DNA of 64,000 nucleotides from Kineobactrum sediminis (GCF_002868715.1 NZ_PKLZ01000011.1:89823-153822); one strand, 5' to 3'. Counted from the first letter of the stretch, positions 54,838-63,318 are shown. Notes: generated by a model not told the origin, from the sequence alone. Made by a program: numbers and translations.

Positions 54838-55599
54838 TCACCACAGCGCCCGGGCTATTGTGGCCGCTCCCACCGCCAGCAACACCAACAGCGCTACCCG
54901 GCGATACAGGGTGCCGCCATAGCGGCGAAAAAGCAGGTAACCTATCTTGTCGCCTATGAGCATGGATGGCAGGGCCAGCATGAACAGCCATGGTGAGCGG
55001 GCACTTACAAACCCCGCAACACTAAAAGATATAAGCGCCACTACTGAAGAGAACAGGAAAAACGTGATCAACAGGGCGCGGGCACGGTAGGGCTCGCGCT
55101 CGGTGGCCATGGCATAGATAACCACCGGTGGCCCGGGGATAGCGAAGGCTCCGTTCAGCAACCCGGCTGCCAATCCGGTGGCGACTGTGACAGATTGCCT
55201 GGGTACGCGGGGGGCCGGCCGATAGAAAGTCAGCACGATACAGGCAAAAATCACCGAGATACCTATCCACAGCTGAAACTGTTCAACGGATACCCGGGTT
55301 AGCAGCCCCACCCCCACTACCGTACCCAGCGCGGCGGCGGGAAACAGCGGCAGCATCGGACGCAGTGGGGCCTGGCCCCAATAGCTGCGAAGGGTAATCA
55401 GGCTCACCGCAAGGGTCAGGCCGGTGCTCAGCACCACCGCTTCCGGAGGGGGCATTACCAGGGAAAAGACCGGCACTGCCGCCAGGCCAAACCCAAAACC
55501 GGTAAAGGCCCGCAGCACCGCCGCAAACACCACGATCCCGGCAACGGATACCAATGGCCACAGACCAATCTGGGCAACAGCATCCGGCAAACCATTCAC
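54838..55599 (-). CDS. TauE/SafE family sulfite or sulfoacetate exporter-like protein
   Basis: This 253-residue membrane protein has about eight hydrophobic segments and the family pattern VFAAVLRAFTGFGFGLAAVPVFSLVMPP at the first repeat and TVATGLAAGLLNGAFAIPGPPVVIYA at the second (GxGGGxxxxP-like). Members export sulfite, sulfoacetate or related anions. The substrate is not known here. The start overlaps the Ldh dehydrogenase stop by 4 nt, so it belongs to the same operon. It converges on smpB with 16 bp between them. Confidence 0.88.
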   Translation of the reverse strand: MNGLPDAVAQIGLWPLVSVAGIVVFAAVLRAFTGFGFGLAAVPVFSLVMPPPEAVVLSTGLTLAVSLITLRSYWGQAPLRPMLPLFPAAALGTVVGVGLLTRVSVEQFQLWIGISVIFACIVLTFYRPAPRVPRQSVTVATGLAAGLLNGAFAIPGPPVVIYAMATEREPYRARALLITFFLFSSVVALISFSVAGFVSARSPWLFMLALPSMLIGDKIGYLLFRRYGGTLYRRVALLVLLAVGAATIARALW

Positions 55600-56660
55600 G
55601 CCAGGGGCACAGGCAGCTCAACAGACAAGCGCCGGGCCCAGGGCGCCAGGTCCTCCAGAATGTTGGGGTACAAGGCAATACCCTGTTCCAGCTGTTCTGT
55701 GCGGTGCTGCCAGGCACGTTGGCCGGGGAATCGGGGGGCGGGCTCTCCCACCGCAACCGCGCTACCCGTCACCATCGACTGCAGGGCCGCCAATTGGCGC
55801 TTGAACGCCGCCAGCGAACCAAACGCCGCGGGATCAATGACCTGCAGAAACACGGAATTGGCCTCGCCGTCGCCAGCGGACTGTTCATCCGCGCGACCAT
55901 AGCCACCCAGGGCCATGCTCAGCACCTCGGTCGCTATGGACAGCGCCGCGCCCTTATAGCCGTGATCCACACCACCGATCGGCATAATACTGCCCGGCGG
56001 TGGCCCTGCCAGCGCGGCCGGGTCATCGGTCACATTACCCTGCGCATCCTTGAGGCAGGGCTCTGCCATACGCGTACCCTCCCGCTGTGCCCGGGCGACA
56101 TAACCTCCAGCGGTTACCGACATGGAAATATCAAACAACAGTGGGTATTCGTCGCCCGGAGCCGCCATTGCCAGCGGATTTGCGGAAAACAGCGGGTCAC
56201 TGCCACCAAAGGCACTCACCGTATGCTCCGCGGGGGTGGAGCAGGTCATCAACACCATATAGCCTGCGTTAATTATCGGCGGGCAATAAGCCGCAAGGCA
56301 GGCAATATGCTGGCTACGGCGAATGGTCGCCGTGACCACGCCGTGCTCGGGCACCCGCTGCAGCGCGGTCTCCAGGGCCTGGCTCACTACCCAGGGCCCC
56401 GGCAAAAATCCCGCATCCCAGTTGAATACCGCGCCCCGGTCCGCCAGCACCTCCGGCTCGCCCTCCAGGCGGCTCGGGCCATCCAGCAGCCAACCCAGGT
56501 TACTGGCCACCCGATTCGTGCCGTGGGTGGTATAGCCCAACAGGTCGGCCTCCAGAAACACCCGCGACAGCACCTCCGCGCGCTCCTGGGCAAGGCCCGC
56601 CGCCTGGAAAAGGTTGACCACAAAGCGATTGAGCTCATCATGCGAGTAGCGAATAGACAT
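55596..56660 (-). CDS. Ldh family NAD(P)-dependent oxidoreductase (malate/lactate/sulfolactate type)
   Basis: This 354-residue enzyme of the Ldh_2 superfamily starts MSIRYSHDELNRFVVNLFQAAGLAQERAEVLSRVFLEADLLGYTTHGTNRV and contains FGGSDPLFSANPLAMAAPGDEYPLLFDISMSVTAGGYVARA and MPIGGVDHGYKGAALSIATEVLSMALGGYGRA. The His in TTHG and the lysine-rich later block match the family catalytic region. Members oxidise L-lactate, malate, ureidoglycolate or sulfolactate. The overlap with a TauE/SafE exporter gene suggests an organosulfonate substrate, which is an inference. It is divergent from ssrA. Confidence 0.88.
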   Translation of the reverse strand: MSIRYSHDELNRFVVNLFQAAGLAQERAEVLSRVFLEADLLGYTTHGTNRVASNLGWLLDGPSRLEGEPEVLADRGAVFNWDAGFLPGPWVVSQALETALQRVPEHGVVTATIRRSQHIACLAAYCPPIINAGYMVLMTCSTPAEHTVSAFGGSDPLFSANPLAMAAPGDEYPLLFDISMSVTAGGYVARAQREGTRMAEPCLKDAQGNVTDDPAALAGPPPGSIMPIGGVDHGYKGAALSIATEVLSMALGGYGRADEQSAGDGEANSVFLQVIDPAAFGSLAAFKRQLAALQSMVTGSAVAVGEPAPRFPGQRAWQHRTEQLEQGIALYPNILEDLAPWARRLSVELPVPLA

Positions 56661-56774
56661 CTGCAGTGCCCCCTGTCTGAAAAATGAAATCGGATGATAA
56701 CAGGCCCTGAAAGTGAACTTTCGGAAAAAGATCAGTCTAATCTTCCGCAAGTGAGTTACACTTGAACCACATCT

Positions 56775-57165
56775 GGGGGCGATTCGGATTCGACGCCGGT
56801 AGCGAACCCTGAGGTGCATGCCGTGATGGTAGCCAATCACGTTAATCCAAAGCTGCAAACTATTAGTTGCCAACGACGACAACTACGGTGCACAACTGGC
56901 TGCGTAAGCAGTCCGTTTAACACCAACTAGTGGCTTCGGCCCTAGCGGTCTTTAGCAAGGTGCCAGTACCGCGCTACTGACTGTCATACAGAACTGGATC
57001 GCAAGCAACGCTCGCCCTGGGCCGCGCTGTTAAAACTTACAGGGATCGCCAATCACGTCCTGCCCGTTGGGCTGTGTGCGGCTAAATCAATTAACGGAAA
57101 CTAAGCATGTAGAGCCGAAGGCAGAGTACTGACGGACGCGGGTTCAATTCCCGCCGCCTCCACCA
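56775..57165 (+). ncRNA. ssrA: Transfer-messenger RNA (tmRNA)
   Basis: The 5' end GGGGGCGATTCGGATTCGACG and the 3' end GGTTCAATTCCCGCC...CCACCA match tmRNA, and GGGGGCG pairs with CGCCTCC (one G-U) to form the 7-bp acceptor stem. The resume codon is GCC at 56869, and the reading frame 56869-56907 encodes the tag ANDDNYGAQLAA followed by TAA. It ends at the encoded CCA at 57165. tmRNA rescues stalled ribosomes with SmpB. Its 3' end is a frequent integration site and a mobile element appears to begin right after it. Confidence 0.97.
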
Positions 57166-57218
57166 AATCCCCGGGTTCTCCAGACCCACGGAGACCCACC
57201 AATTCCCACCAAAATCAG

Positions 57219-58982
57219 ATGCTTAGGGTTAATAACCCCGGGTTATCTGTACCCCCTGATTGGGGCTCAGTAGGGCCTGCTGGGGCTCCAGTTTGGCACG
57301 AGACGGGCACGAGCCCGCCTCGCTTCGCCCCTAACGACAAGCTCCGCAGTCTTGGCACCGCTCAGTGCCATACCTTTCGCAACCGGCTGTTTCAGCGACA
57401 TAGTGACCTCGCCTGGGCACTGAGCCGCGACTATCTGCGGATTGCGAAAGAACGCGATTATGTCGCTGCAAACCGGCGGTTACTCGATCTCGATGCCCGC
57501 CTCAGCGTGCGGGACCTGAAGCTGACCGCGGATCACACAGACCTTAAAGCGTTCGCCAGCCACCAATCTCAGCGCTGTTACCGCTACGCATGCAAGCTCC
57601 CAGCGGAAGCTGCCCACCAGCGCGCAGCGAAGCTAGCCAAGTCTTATCGTCTCGAGCCCCCTTCTATCAAGCAGGGCATTGAACCATCACTAGCCAGGTT
57701 ATGTGATCAGGACTGGTGGTTACGCCAAGTCAAACGACTGCAAAAATGCACGGTAGAGGGCGTTCGCCGAGACCTCGGCGAGGTTCGCCAGGGCCGCTCT
57801 TGCTATGCCAGTACCGAGGCCGACTACCAGCGTCAAATGCAAAAAGCCGCCACACGGGACTACCTCAGTAAGACCACGCTACGCAATGGCGATGGAGATG
57901 AACTAAATCTGCTTGAGGTCTACGAGCACTCGATAGCCAATCCGGCAGTACGTCGGGCCGAGTTAATGACCAGGATCAAGGGTTTCGAGCTGCTGGCAGA
58001 GGATCTTGGCGACGACGCAGAGTTCTACACCATTTCTGCACCTGGCTATATGCACGCTTACCGCAAATCGGGCCAGCGTAATCCCAATTTTCAAGGCCAT
58101 ACCCCCGCTGACATTCAAAATTATCTAAACGCGACTTGGCGACTGATCCGCTCCGCCTTGCATCGGCGCGGAATTCAGCCTTATGGCTTCAGAGTCGTGG
58201 AACCCCATCACGATGGCACACCACACTGGCACCTATTGCTGTTTATGCCTCCCGAGCATGTCACGACTTGCCGGAAGATCATGCGCCACTACGCCCTTTT
58301 GGATAAACCGGAAGAGCGCGGGGCACGAAAACACCGATTTAAAGCGGTTCCTATCGACCGAGACAAGGGGTCTGCTGCTGGATACATCGCAAAATATGTT
58401 GCCAAAAACATAGATGGTGCCCACCTCGAGACTGATCTCTATGGCTCGGATGCCATCACGGCGGCAAGGAAGATCGAAGCCTGGGCAAGTAACTGGGGAA
58501 TTCGTCAGTTTCAACAAATTGGTGGCCCCAGTGTCACCGTGTGGCGAGAGTTACGCCGAATTGACCATTGTGAGGACCCGGAAATAGAGTCCGCCAGACG
58601 CCATGCGGACGCCGGGGATTGGGCCGCTTTTTGCCTGGTGATGCGCGGGGGCGAGGCAGGTGCTGCCGCTTGCCGCATCAGAATCGCCAGAGAGCCCGCC
58701 AAGAGTGAGGCTGATCGCTACGGGGCGCCACAGAAACCCAAGATTATTGGCGTAAGGCGGGGCAGCGTGTGTCTTGTTACCCGCCTTCAGAGATGGGTAC
58801 GCGTCCCTACTTTATCGCCAACACATGTAAATACCACACAAGCCGGAAGGGTAAGTTGGCCGCAGGCCAACCTACCCTCTCGGACTTGTGTAAATAACTG
58901 TACGGGGCAGTCAATGGAACCCGGTATCACTACCGAACAGGGGGCACACCATGGAATTACACCTAATAGAGCCGAGGGTTAG
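57219..58982 (+). CDS. Replication initiator, P2 gpA-like HUH endonuclease
   Basis: This protein of up to 587 residues resembles the replication gene A endonucleases of P2-like phages. The HUH metal motif is in VEPHHDGTPHWHLLLF (PHWH), and the paired catalytic tyrosines are in SAAGYIAKYVAKN (YxxxY). It would nick one strand and start rolling-circle replication. The first about 40 residues lack similarity, so the start may be later. The tail after GVRRGSVCLVTRLQRWV (about 510 on) is encoded through a large inverted repeat and may be simple read-through. In P2 the origin lies inside gene A, which makes the hairpin at the 3' end an origin candidate. Confidence 0.85.
   Translation: MLRVNNPGLSVPPDWGSVGPAGAPVWHETGTSPPRFAPNDKLRSLGTAQCHTFRNRLFQRHSDLAWALSRDYLRIAKERDYVAANRRLLDLDARLSVRDLKLTADHTDLKAFASHQSQRCYRYACKLPAEAAHQRAAKLAKSYRLEPPSIKQGIEPSLARLCDQDWWLRQVKRLQKCTVEGVRRDLGEVRQGRSCYASTEADYQRQMQKAATRDYLSKTTLRNGDGDELNLLEVYEHSIANPAVRRAELMTRIKGFELLAEDLGDDAEFYTISAPGYMHAYRKSGQRNPNFQGHTPADIQNYLNATWRLIRSALHRRGIQPYGFRVVEPHHDGTPHWHLLLFMPPEHVTTCRKIMRHYALLDKPEERGARKHRFKAVPIDRDKGSAAGYIAKYVAKNIDGAHLETDLYGSDAITAARKIEAWASNWGIRQFQQIGGPSVTVWRELRRIDHCEDPEIESARRHADAGDWAAFCLVMRGGEAGAAACRIRIAREPAKSEADRYGAPQKPKIIGVRRGSVCLVTRLQRWVRVPTLSPTHVNTTQAGRVSWPQANLPSRTCVNNCTGQSMEPGITTEQGAHHGITPNRAEG
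58754..58787. repeat. 8-bp inverted repeat in the 3' part of the rep gene
   Basis: AAGGCGGG and CCCGCCTT are separated by 18 nt. The structure precedes the much larger inverted repeat by about 50 nt. Both sit in the 3' end of the HUH initiator gene and could form part of an origin or of a replication terminator. Confidence 0.5.
58836..58891. repeat. 56-nt inverted repeat (26/27-nt arms, 3-nt loop) in the rep gene
   Basis: The arms begin ACACAAG and end GTTGGCC on the left, with loop GCA. The right arm GGCCAAC...CTTGTGT is complementary except for an A/C mismatch and a short offset near the CCGGA/TCCGAG step. The two arms are also flanked by similar GTAAATA stretches. Such a long structure inside the rep gene could be the nick-site region or origin of rolling-circle replication, a recombination site, or a strong terminator. 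Confidence 0.85.
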
Positions 58983-59202
58983 TAGCCTGAATTTCACTAT
59001 TGAGGAGGCCACAGAGCTATTTAACTGCCATGTGGTACGGAAAGAATTCCTGGGCAAACCACCCGAAATCGCGAAGATTGGCTTTGTCGCGGGCGTTATA
59101 ACGCTAAACGATGAAGTCGAAATCCTCATCAAGTTCATGGAATCAATCGAGCAGATCGGAAAGGCAGAATTTCAGCAAAAATATGCTGTGATCGATACCT
59201 GA
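58951..59202 (+). CDS. Hypothetical protein, 83 aa
   Basis: I do not recognise this 83-residue protein. It starts MELHLIEPRVSSLNFTIEEATELFNCHVVRKEFLGKPPEIAKIGFVAG and is mixed alpha/beta with no signal peptide or membrane segment. It overlaps the end of the rep frame by 32 nt and is followed 1 nt later by another small gene. This is typical of accessory genes of phage-like elements and may mean the two proteins act together. Confidence 0.55.
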   Translation: MELHLIEPRVSSLNFTIEEATELFNCHVVRKEFLGKPPEIAKIGFVAGVITLNDEVEILIKFMESIEQIGKAEFQQKYAVIDT

Positions 59203-59203
59203 G

Positions 59204-59497
59204 ATGACCGATTGCTTCACTCTGCCCGAACTGTACGCCCAAAACGGCTATTGCTTCGGATTTAAGTTTACGAACGAGCGCCCGAGACATTATCTCGTCG
59301 AGGCAATAGATTTCGGCTTTTTCTTCCAGGACGGGAAAGCCAGAATGTGGCAGTCAGCGCACCCCTCTCTGATGCTCGGCAAATCAGGGGGAAAGCTGGT
59401 GTTTCTGGGAAGCCTCTGTTCGCTTTCGTCCGGCGACCCATTGGGTCGCTACGTTGAAGTTTCGAACTACAACGAACAGTTCTGGCGTCCCGCCTGA
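59204..59497 (+). CDS. Hypothetical protein, 97 aa
   Basis: I do not recognise this 97-residue protein. It starts MTDCFTLPELYAQNGYCFGFKFTNERPRHYLVEAIDFGFFFQDGKARMWQS and is aromatic-rich without a membrane segment. Its ATG follows the TGA of the upstream small gene by 1 nt, so the two are probably translationally coupled. It is probably element cargo. Confidence 0.5.
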   Translation: MTDCFTLPELYAQNGYCFGFKFTNERPRHYLVEAIDFGFFFQDGKARMWQSAHPSLMLGKSGGKLVFLGSLCSLSSGDPLGRYVEVSNYNEQFWRPA

Positions 59498-59536
59498 GCT
59501 TGCTATTTAACAACTGAAGAATGCCTCTAGCCGGTC

Positions 59537-60559
59537 TCAGACCTGGTTGGGGCTAACTCCCCGCCGCGCAATATCATGATATTGCGCGGTTTCGCTTAAG
59601 GGCACACCGACCTTGGTGATATGGTCGAACGAGTAAACATGCTCCGCGCTAGCGCGACTGCACCGCCCCACCTGTCTACCCCGATATTTCCCTTTTCCGG
59701 GAAAGACCCAGACATTCGCAGCACACACTGAGCATTGGCTTTCATATACAACTAACCGGAACTGCCTGAGCGGACGGCCATCCGGTCGGGTTTTGGCTGT
59801 CTCGTGTATTTCGAATTGTGCTGTTTGTGTTGATAGACCATACAACCAGGCAGGTGCAGTTGCGATACCATTCCCCAGCACGTGCCAAATGGACCTTACA
59901 ATGCTCCACCACCCTACAAGCAGTCCAGCGGTAATGGCGACCATTAAAGCTGAGTCAAACACAATCGCCCATACTAGGCCCCCAAGACCCAGGGCTCCAG
60001 CTATCAACATAAGAAGCGGAAATAGCCATAGATTTGGCCCCTGCAAGTCGACAGTAAGAAACATTCTAGCCCAAGGCAACGGCCTCTTGAATTTGATTAC
60101 GCGGTAACGAATTACGGAGCCAATGTCATCCGGCAAATTTTCATCGCTGTCCCAAGCGTCGAGCGATAGATAGTAAAAGGTCTTATGGGCGCCTCTGGAT
60201 TGCCGCTTCGCGACCGTCAATCTACCCGGGCACCCTGCGCCTTTAAGAACGTCGTCTAGTTCATCGCGATTTTGGGCAACAAACTCCTCGTAACTTCCCA
60301 GGTGTCGTCGTACAAATTTAGAAGATGATTCAGAGTCCCCTTGGGGGGTCACCCAATCCGCCATTTCCTGAGCGGTGAAGACAACCTCCTTAATATTTAC
60401 CTCCTGTTCGAGAAAACTCCTGGTCTTCTGGTAAAGCTCCCGGAGGAGCTCCACGCTCTTATTCTGACCGATGCTGGTCGTCTCCAAGTGTTCCAGGGTG
60501 GCTTCTGCGGTCCGAAGAATATCGTCCGCATCTAGACTCGAACTGTCGTTTTCGATCAC
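59537..60559 (-). CDS. Membrane protein of unknown function with two helices and a Cys-containing domain
   Basis: This 340-residue protein is read against its neighbours. Residues 1-120 are helical, charged and probably cytoplasmic, with a stretch (ADWVTPQGDSESSSKFVRRHLGSYEEF) that may be DNA- or protein-binding. Two adjacent hydrophobic segments lie at about 178-200 and 203-225. The C-terminal part has a Cys-x2-Cys (ECSVCAANVWV-like) and a further Cys in GRCSR. No family is recognised. Its 3' end is encoded through a perfect 26-bp palindrome. Its position in a mobile element between rep and integrase genes makes an anti-phage or superinfection-exclusion role conceivable, but that is guesswork. 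Confidence 0.65.
   Translation of the reverse strand: MIENDSSSLDADDILRTAEATLEHLETTSIGQNKSVELLRELYQKTRSFLEQEVNIKEVVFTAQEMADWVTPQGDSESSSKFVRRHLGSYEEFVAQNRDELDDVLKGAGCPGRLTVAKRQSRGAHKTFYYLSLDAWDSDENLPDDIGSVIRYRVIKFKRPLPWARMFLTVDLQGPNLWLFPLLMLIAGALGLGGLVWAIVFDSALMVAITAGLLVGWWSIVRSIWHVLGNGIATAPAWLYGLSTQTAQFEIHETAKTRPDGRPLRQFRLVVYESQCSVCAANVWVFPGKGKYRGRQVGRCSRASAEHVYSFDHITKVGVPLSETAQYHDIARRGVSPNQV
59564..59589. repeat. Perfect 26-bp palindrome
   Basis: The half-site CCGCGCAATATCA is followed directly by its exact complement, with no spacer. It lies in the 3' end of the leftward membrane-protein gene, about 680 bp downstream of the rep hairpin. It could be an operator for a dimeric regulator, a recombination or replication site, or a cruciform. 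Confidence 0.9.
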
Positions 60560-60593
60560 TTAATACCCTTCCATGGCCTGATTTGACCGTTTA

Positions 60594-60613
60594 TACCCGG
60601 TATCTACCCGGTA
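60594..60613. promoter_or_regulatory. Two 9-bp direct repeats before xis-int
   Basis: TACCCGGTA occurs at 60594-60602 and 60605-60613, an 11-bp period (one helical turn). They lie about 75-95 bp before the excisionase-like start. Direct repeats phased by one turn are typical of Xis or repressor binding sites, so these may regulate the divergent promoters of the membrane protein and xis-int. Confidence 0.5.
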
Positions 60614-60688
60614 ATTACTCTGTTCTAGTTCCGGAGATTACTCGAGAGTCGCATATACGCCAAATCTATTATGACCAAAGGAGACCAC

Positions 60689-60868
60689 ATGAAATGGGTG
60701 ACAATTCGTCGGTTCTCAGAGCTTTCCGGCTACTCGGCTGAAGCAGTGAGATCAAAGATCAAAAAAGGAGTTTGGAAATATAAGGTTCATTTTCGGAAAG
60801 CGCCTGACGGGCGAGTGTTGATAAATATTGAGGAGATAGAAAAATGGGTCGAGAGTATCCCGGTGTAA
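60689..60868 (+). CDS. xis: Excisionase-like DNA-binding protein
   Basis: This 59-residue protein, MKWVTIRRFSELSGYSAEAVRSKIKKGVWKYKVHFRKAPDGRVLINIEEIEKWVE, is a MerR-like winged-helix of the excisionase type. The ATG at 60689 has a clear AAGGAG site; an ATG at 60671 is possible but lacks one. It overlaps the integrase start by 25 nt, an arrangement common for xis-int pairs in phage-like elements. It should direct excision of the element. Confidence 0.8.
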   Translation: MKWVTIRRFSELSGYSAEAVRSKIKKGVWKYKVHFRKAPDGRVLINIEEIEKWVESIPV

Positions 60869-61935
60869 CTATTCGAGGAAATGCAATTCAGGTTTCATTT
60901 ACCTCTAAAAACCATAGATATAGAGAACTCATTCGTTGCGGAAGATCGCCTACAAAGGCTGACCTAAAATTAGCTTGGCAAGTACGATGCGCCGTTCTTA
61001 GGGATATCGATTTGGGTAGATTCAAGTATCTTGAACACTTTCCCAACGGCAGAAACGCCATGAAGTTTGAGCCGTTAGGAAAAATTCAACATATCGAAGA
61101 TGCTCTTTGGCTGTGGATCAAAAGCAACCAAAGGTCCTGGGCTCACAGCACGACGCGAGATTACATATCCCTAATAAAAACCCATTTGATACCTAACTTT
61201 GGACACCTAAAAATGAGCCAATTAGAGAGGCGTCATATTCAAGACTGGATTGATTCACAAACTGTTTCAGCAAAACGTATCAACAACGCACTTACGCCAC
61301 TACGAATGATTTTTAAAGAAGCATTCCTAGACGGTCATATAAATGACAACATAATGGCACGAATTAAAAACCTTAAGATCAAGACTCGTGAAGCCAAACC
61401 ATTCTCTACCGATGAGATCGCGGCAATTTTGACGCAACTCAGCGGCCAGGAACGCGATGTTATCGAACTCTGTTTTTTTACAGGTTTAAGAACCTCTGAA
61501 CTGATAGCACTGACCTGGGATGACGTGGACTTCCCAAATCAAAGAATCAATGTCACGAAAGCTAAAGTGCGCGGAAGACTGAAAGAACCAAAGACCTCTG
61601 CAGGAAGGAGGCAGGTAGAACTATGCGAAAGATCACAGCACCTACTTCTGTCTATGCGCAACCCTGTTAATTACTCAGATAATTTGTTTATTGATCCAAA
61701 GTCGGGAGTCGGATGGGCGTCAGATCAGCCACTAAGGAAAAGAGTATGGATTCCGGCGTTGAAGCGAGCTGGAGTCACATACAGAGAACCCTACCAAATG
61801 CGCCATACTTATGCATCTCAAATGCTCTCTTCGGGAAAAAATCCATTATGGGTTGCCATGCAACTGGGACACTCTGACTGGGGGATGATCCGAAAAATAT
61901 ACGGAAGATGGATACCCAGAAGCCAAAAACCTTGA
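60844..61935 (+). CDS. int: Tyrosine recombinase integrase
   Basis: This 363-residue integrase has an N-terminal arm-binding domain (VTIRGNAIQVSFTSKNHRYRELIRCGRSPTKADLKLAW, DUF3596-like), a core-binding domain (about 80-165), and a catalytic domain. The catalytic residues are the Arg of GLRTSELIALTW, the Arg of YQMRHTYAS, the His of QLGHSDWG and the Tyr of KIYGRW. The usual His of HxxR is replaced by Tyr (YQMR), a known variation. It probably uses the tmRNA 3' end, 3.7 kb to its left, as the attachment site. In many elements the integrase is near an end, so the other end may be close beyond its stop or after the RloA/RloB pair. Confidence 0.95.
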   Translation: MGREYPGVTIRGNAIQVSFTSKNHRYRELIRCGRSPTKADLKLAWQVRCAVLRDIDLGRFKYLEHFPNGRNAMKFEPLGKIQHIEDALWLWIKSNQRSWAHSTTRDYISLIKTHLIPNFGHLKMSQLERRHIQDWIDSQTVSAKRINNALTPLRMIFKEAFLDGHINDNIMARIKNLKIKTREAKPFSTDEIAAILTQLSGQERDVIELCFFTGLRTSELIALTWDDVDFPNQRINVTKAKVRGRLKEPKTSAGRRQVELCERSQHLLLSMRNPVNYSDNLFIDPKSGVGWASDQPLRKRVWIPALKRAGVTYREPYQMRHTYASQMLSSGKNPLWVAMQLGHSDWGMIRKIYGRWIPRSQKP

Positions 61936-62019
61936 CTTGTAGCACACAAAACCTACACTGCAACCCTCGTTTAGTGTTTTATTAATTGTATATTGCGTTT
62001 ATAGCGTAAGGAAACCACA

Positions 62020-63318
62020 ATGTTGATGCGATTTAGGCTGGCTAACTATAAGTCCTTCCTTGAAGAATCCGAGCTTACCTTCGTACCTGCTCGAGGCAAT
62101 CGCTCCTGTAGCAAGCCCATCTACCCGTTACAAAGTCGTACCAATGAGGTAGGCGTGCTACCTGTAGCGGCCATTTATGGAGCCAACGCATCCGGCAAGA
62201 GTAATGTTCTGAAAGGCCTAATGTTATTTGTAAAAGAAATTATTAATGGCAGCAGATCAAAGAAATTTACTCTGGGCGAACAGTGGTTCAAATTAGAACC
62301 AGATGCAGAATTCACACCAACGATGTTCGAACTCGACTTTGTAGCGAATGACACACACTACACCTATGGCATTGAGGCTGGCCGAAAAAGGATCGAACAA
62401 GAGTGGCTCTATAAATGGAAGTACGGAAAGAAAAAAACTCGCGCCGTTTTGTTTCACAGAAACGATGCTGAAGAGGAACCGTATCACTTCGGTCGCCAGC
62501 TCAAAGGTCGAAATAAAATTATAAGCGAGCTAACAAAGGCCACGTCTTTATTTTTGACCACTGCCGCAACCGCAAACCATGCGGAACTAGGGCAAATCCA
62601 TGAATACTTCAAAAGCAACTTTAGTTTCCGATTCGGGTACCAGGACATAGAGGCTTTTGATGCCACTCATATAGAGCAATCAAAGCTAGAAACTAAGGTT
62701 TCGGGATTTCTTTCAAAGCTAGATACTGGAATACATCGCATTCAGGTCTTTGAGGAAGAGCTCGATAGTGATTCCAAAAAAATACTCAAAGCTCTTTCAG
62801 GCTCATTCTCAGAAATATCTAAAGACGACCCAGACGTACGTTTTGAATTTCCTGAAAAGAAAAAAGGTATTCAAACTTTCCATCGCAGCTCAAATGGAGA
62901 CGACATACCGTTCTCCTTCACTGAAGAAAGCTTGGGAACTCGCGCACTTATATCTATTTTAACGCCGGTTTTGATCATACTCGAAAAAGGCGGCACACTG
63001 GTAATCGATGAAATTGAGGATAGCTTACATGCCTTGATGACGACCGAAATCGTCAAGCTTTTCCAAGATGAAACCGTAAACTCCGTCGGTGCACAGTTAC
63101 TATTCAGCACGCATGAAACTCACATACTAGGGAGCAAGATTCTAGATAGAGACCAGGTTTGGTTCTGTGAAAAGTCTAAAGAGGGTGCGTCAGTTTTATA
63201 CCCTCTTTCGTCTTTCCGCCTTCAAAAAACTGACAATATGGAGAGAGGCTACTTGGGCGGCCGGTTCGGTGGATTACCAATTATTGGCGAATTAACTTCA
63301 TTAACCAGGGAAGTGTAG
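62020..63318 (+). CDS. AAA ATPase, RloA/AbiLi-like
   Basis: This 432-residue protein has MRFRLANYKSFLEESELTFVPARG at the N-terminus, Walker A YGANASGKSNVLKGL at about residue 60, a signature-like stretch FTEESLGTRALISILTPVLIIL, and Walker B GGTLVIDEIEDSLHALMT. This is the AAA_15/AAA_21 ABC-like ATPase group found in OLD, RloA and AbiL systems. The RloB-like gene starts immediately after its stop. Together they resemble abortive-infection AbiL and Rlo-type defence pairs. Activity is inferred. An AT-rich gap after int holds a likely promoter. Confidence 0.85.
   Translation: MLMRFRLANYKSFLEESELTFVPARGNRSCSKPIYPLQSRTNEVGVLPVAAIYGANASGKSNVLKGLMLFVKEIINGSRSKKFTLGEQWFKLEPDAEFTPTMFELDFVANDTHYTYGIEAGRKRIEQEWLYKWKYGKKKTRAVLFHRNDAEEEPYHFGRQLKGRNKIISELTKATSLFLTTAATANHAELGQIHEYFKSNFSFRFGYQDIEAFDATHIEQSKLETKVSGFLSKLDTGIHRIQVFEEELDSDSKKILKALSGSFSEISKDDPDVRFEFPEKKKGIQTFHRSSNGDDIPFSFTEESLGTRALISILTPVLIILEKGGTLVIDEIEDSLHALMTTEIVKLFQDETVNSVGAQLLFSTHETHILGSKILDRDQVWFCEKSKEGASVLYPLSSFRLQKTDNMERGYLGGRFGGLPIIGELTSLTREV

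Noticed and set aside
61936..62019. The gap after int as attR
   Set aside because: It has no match to the tmRNA 3' end, so it cannot be called the right attachment site.
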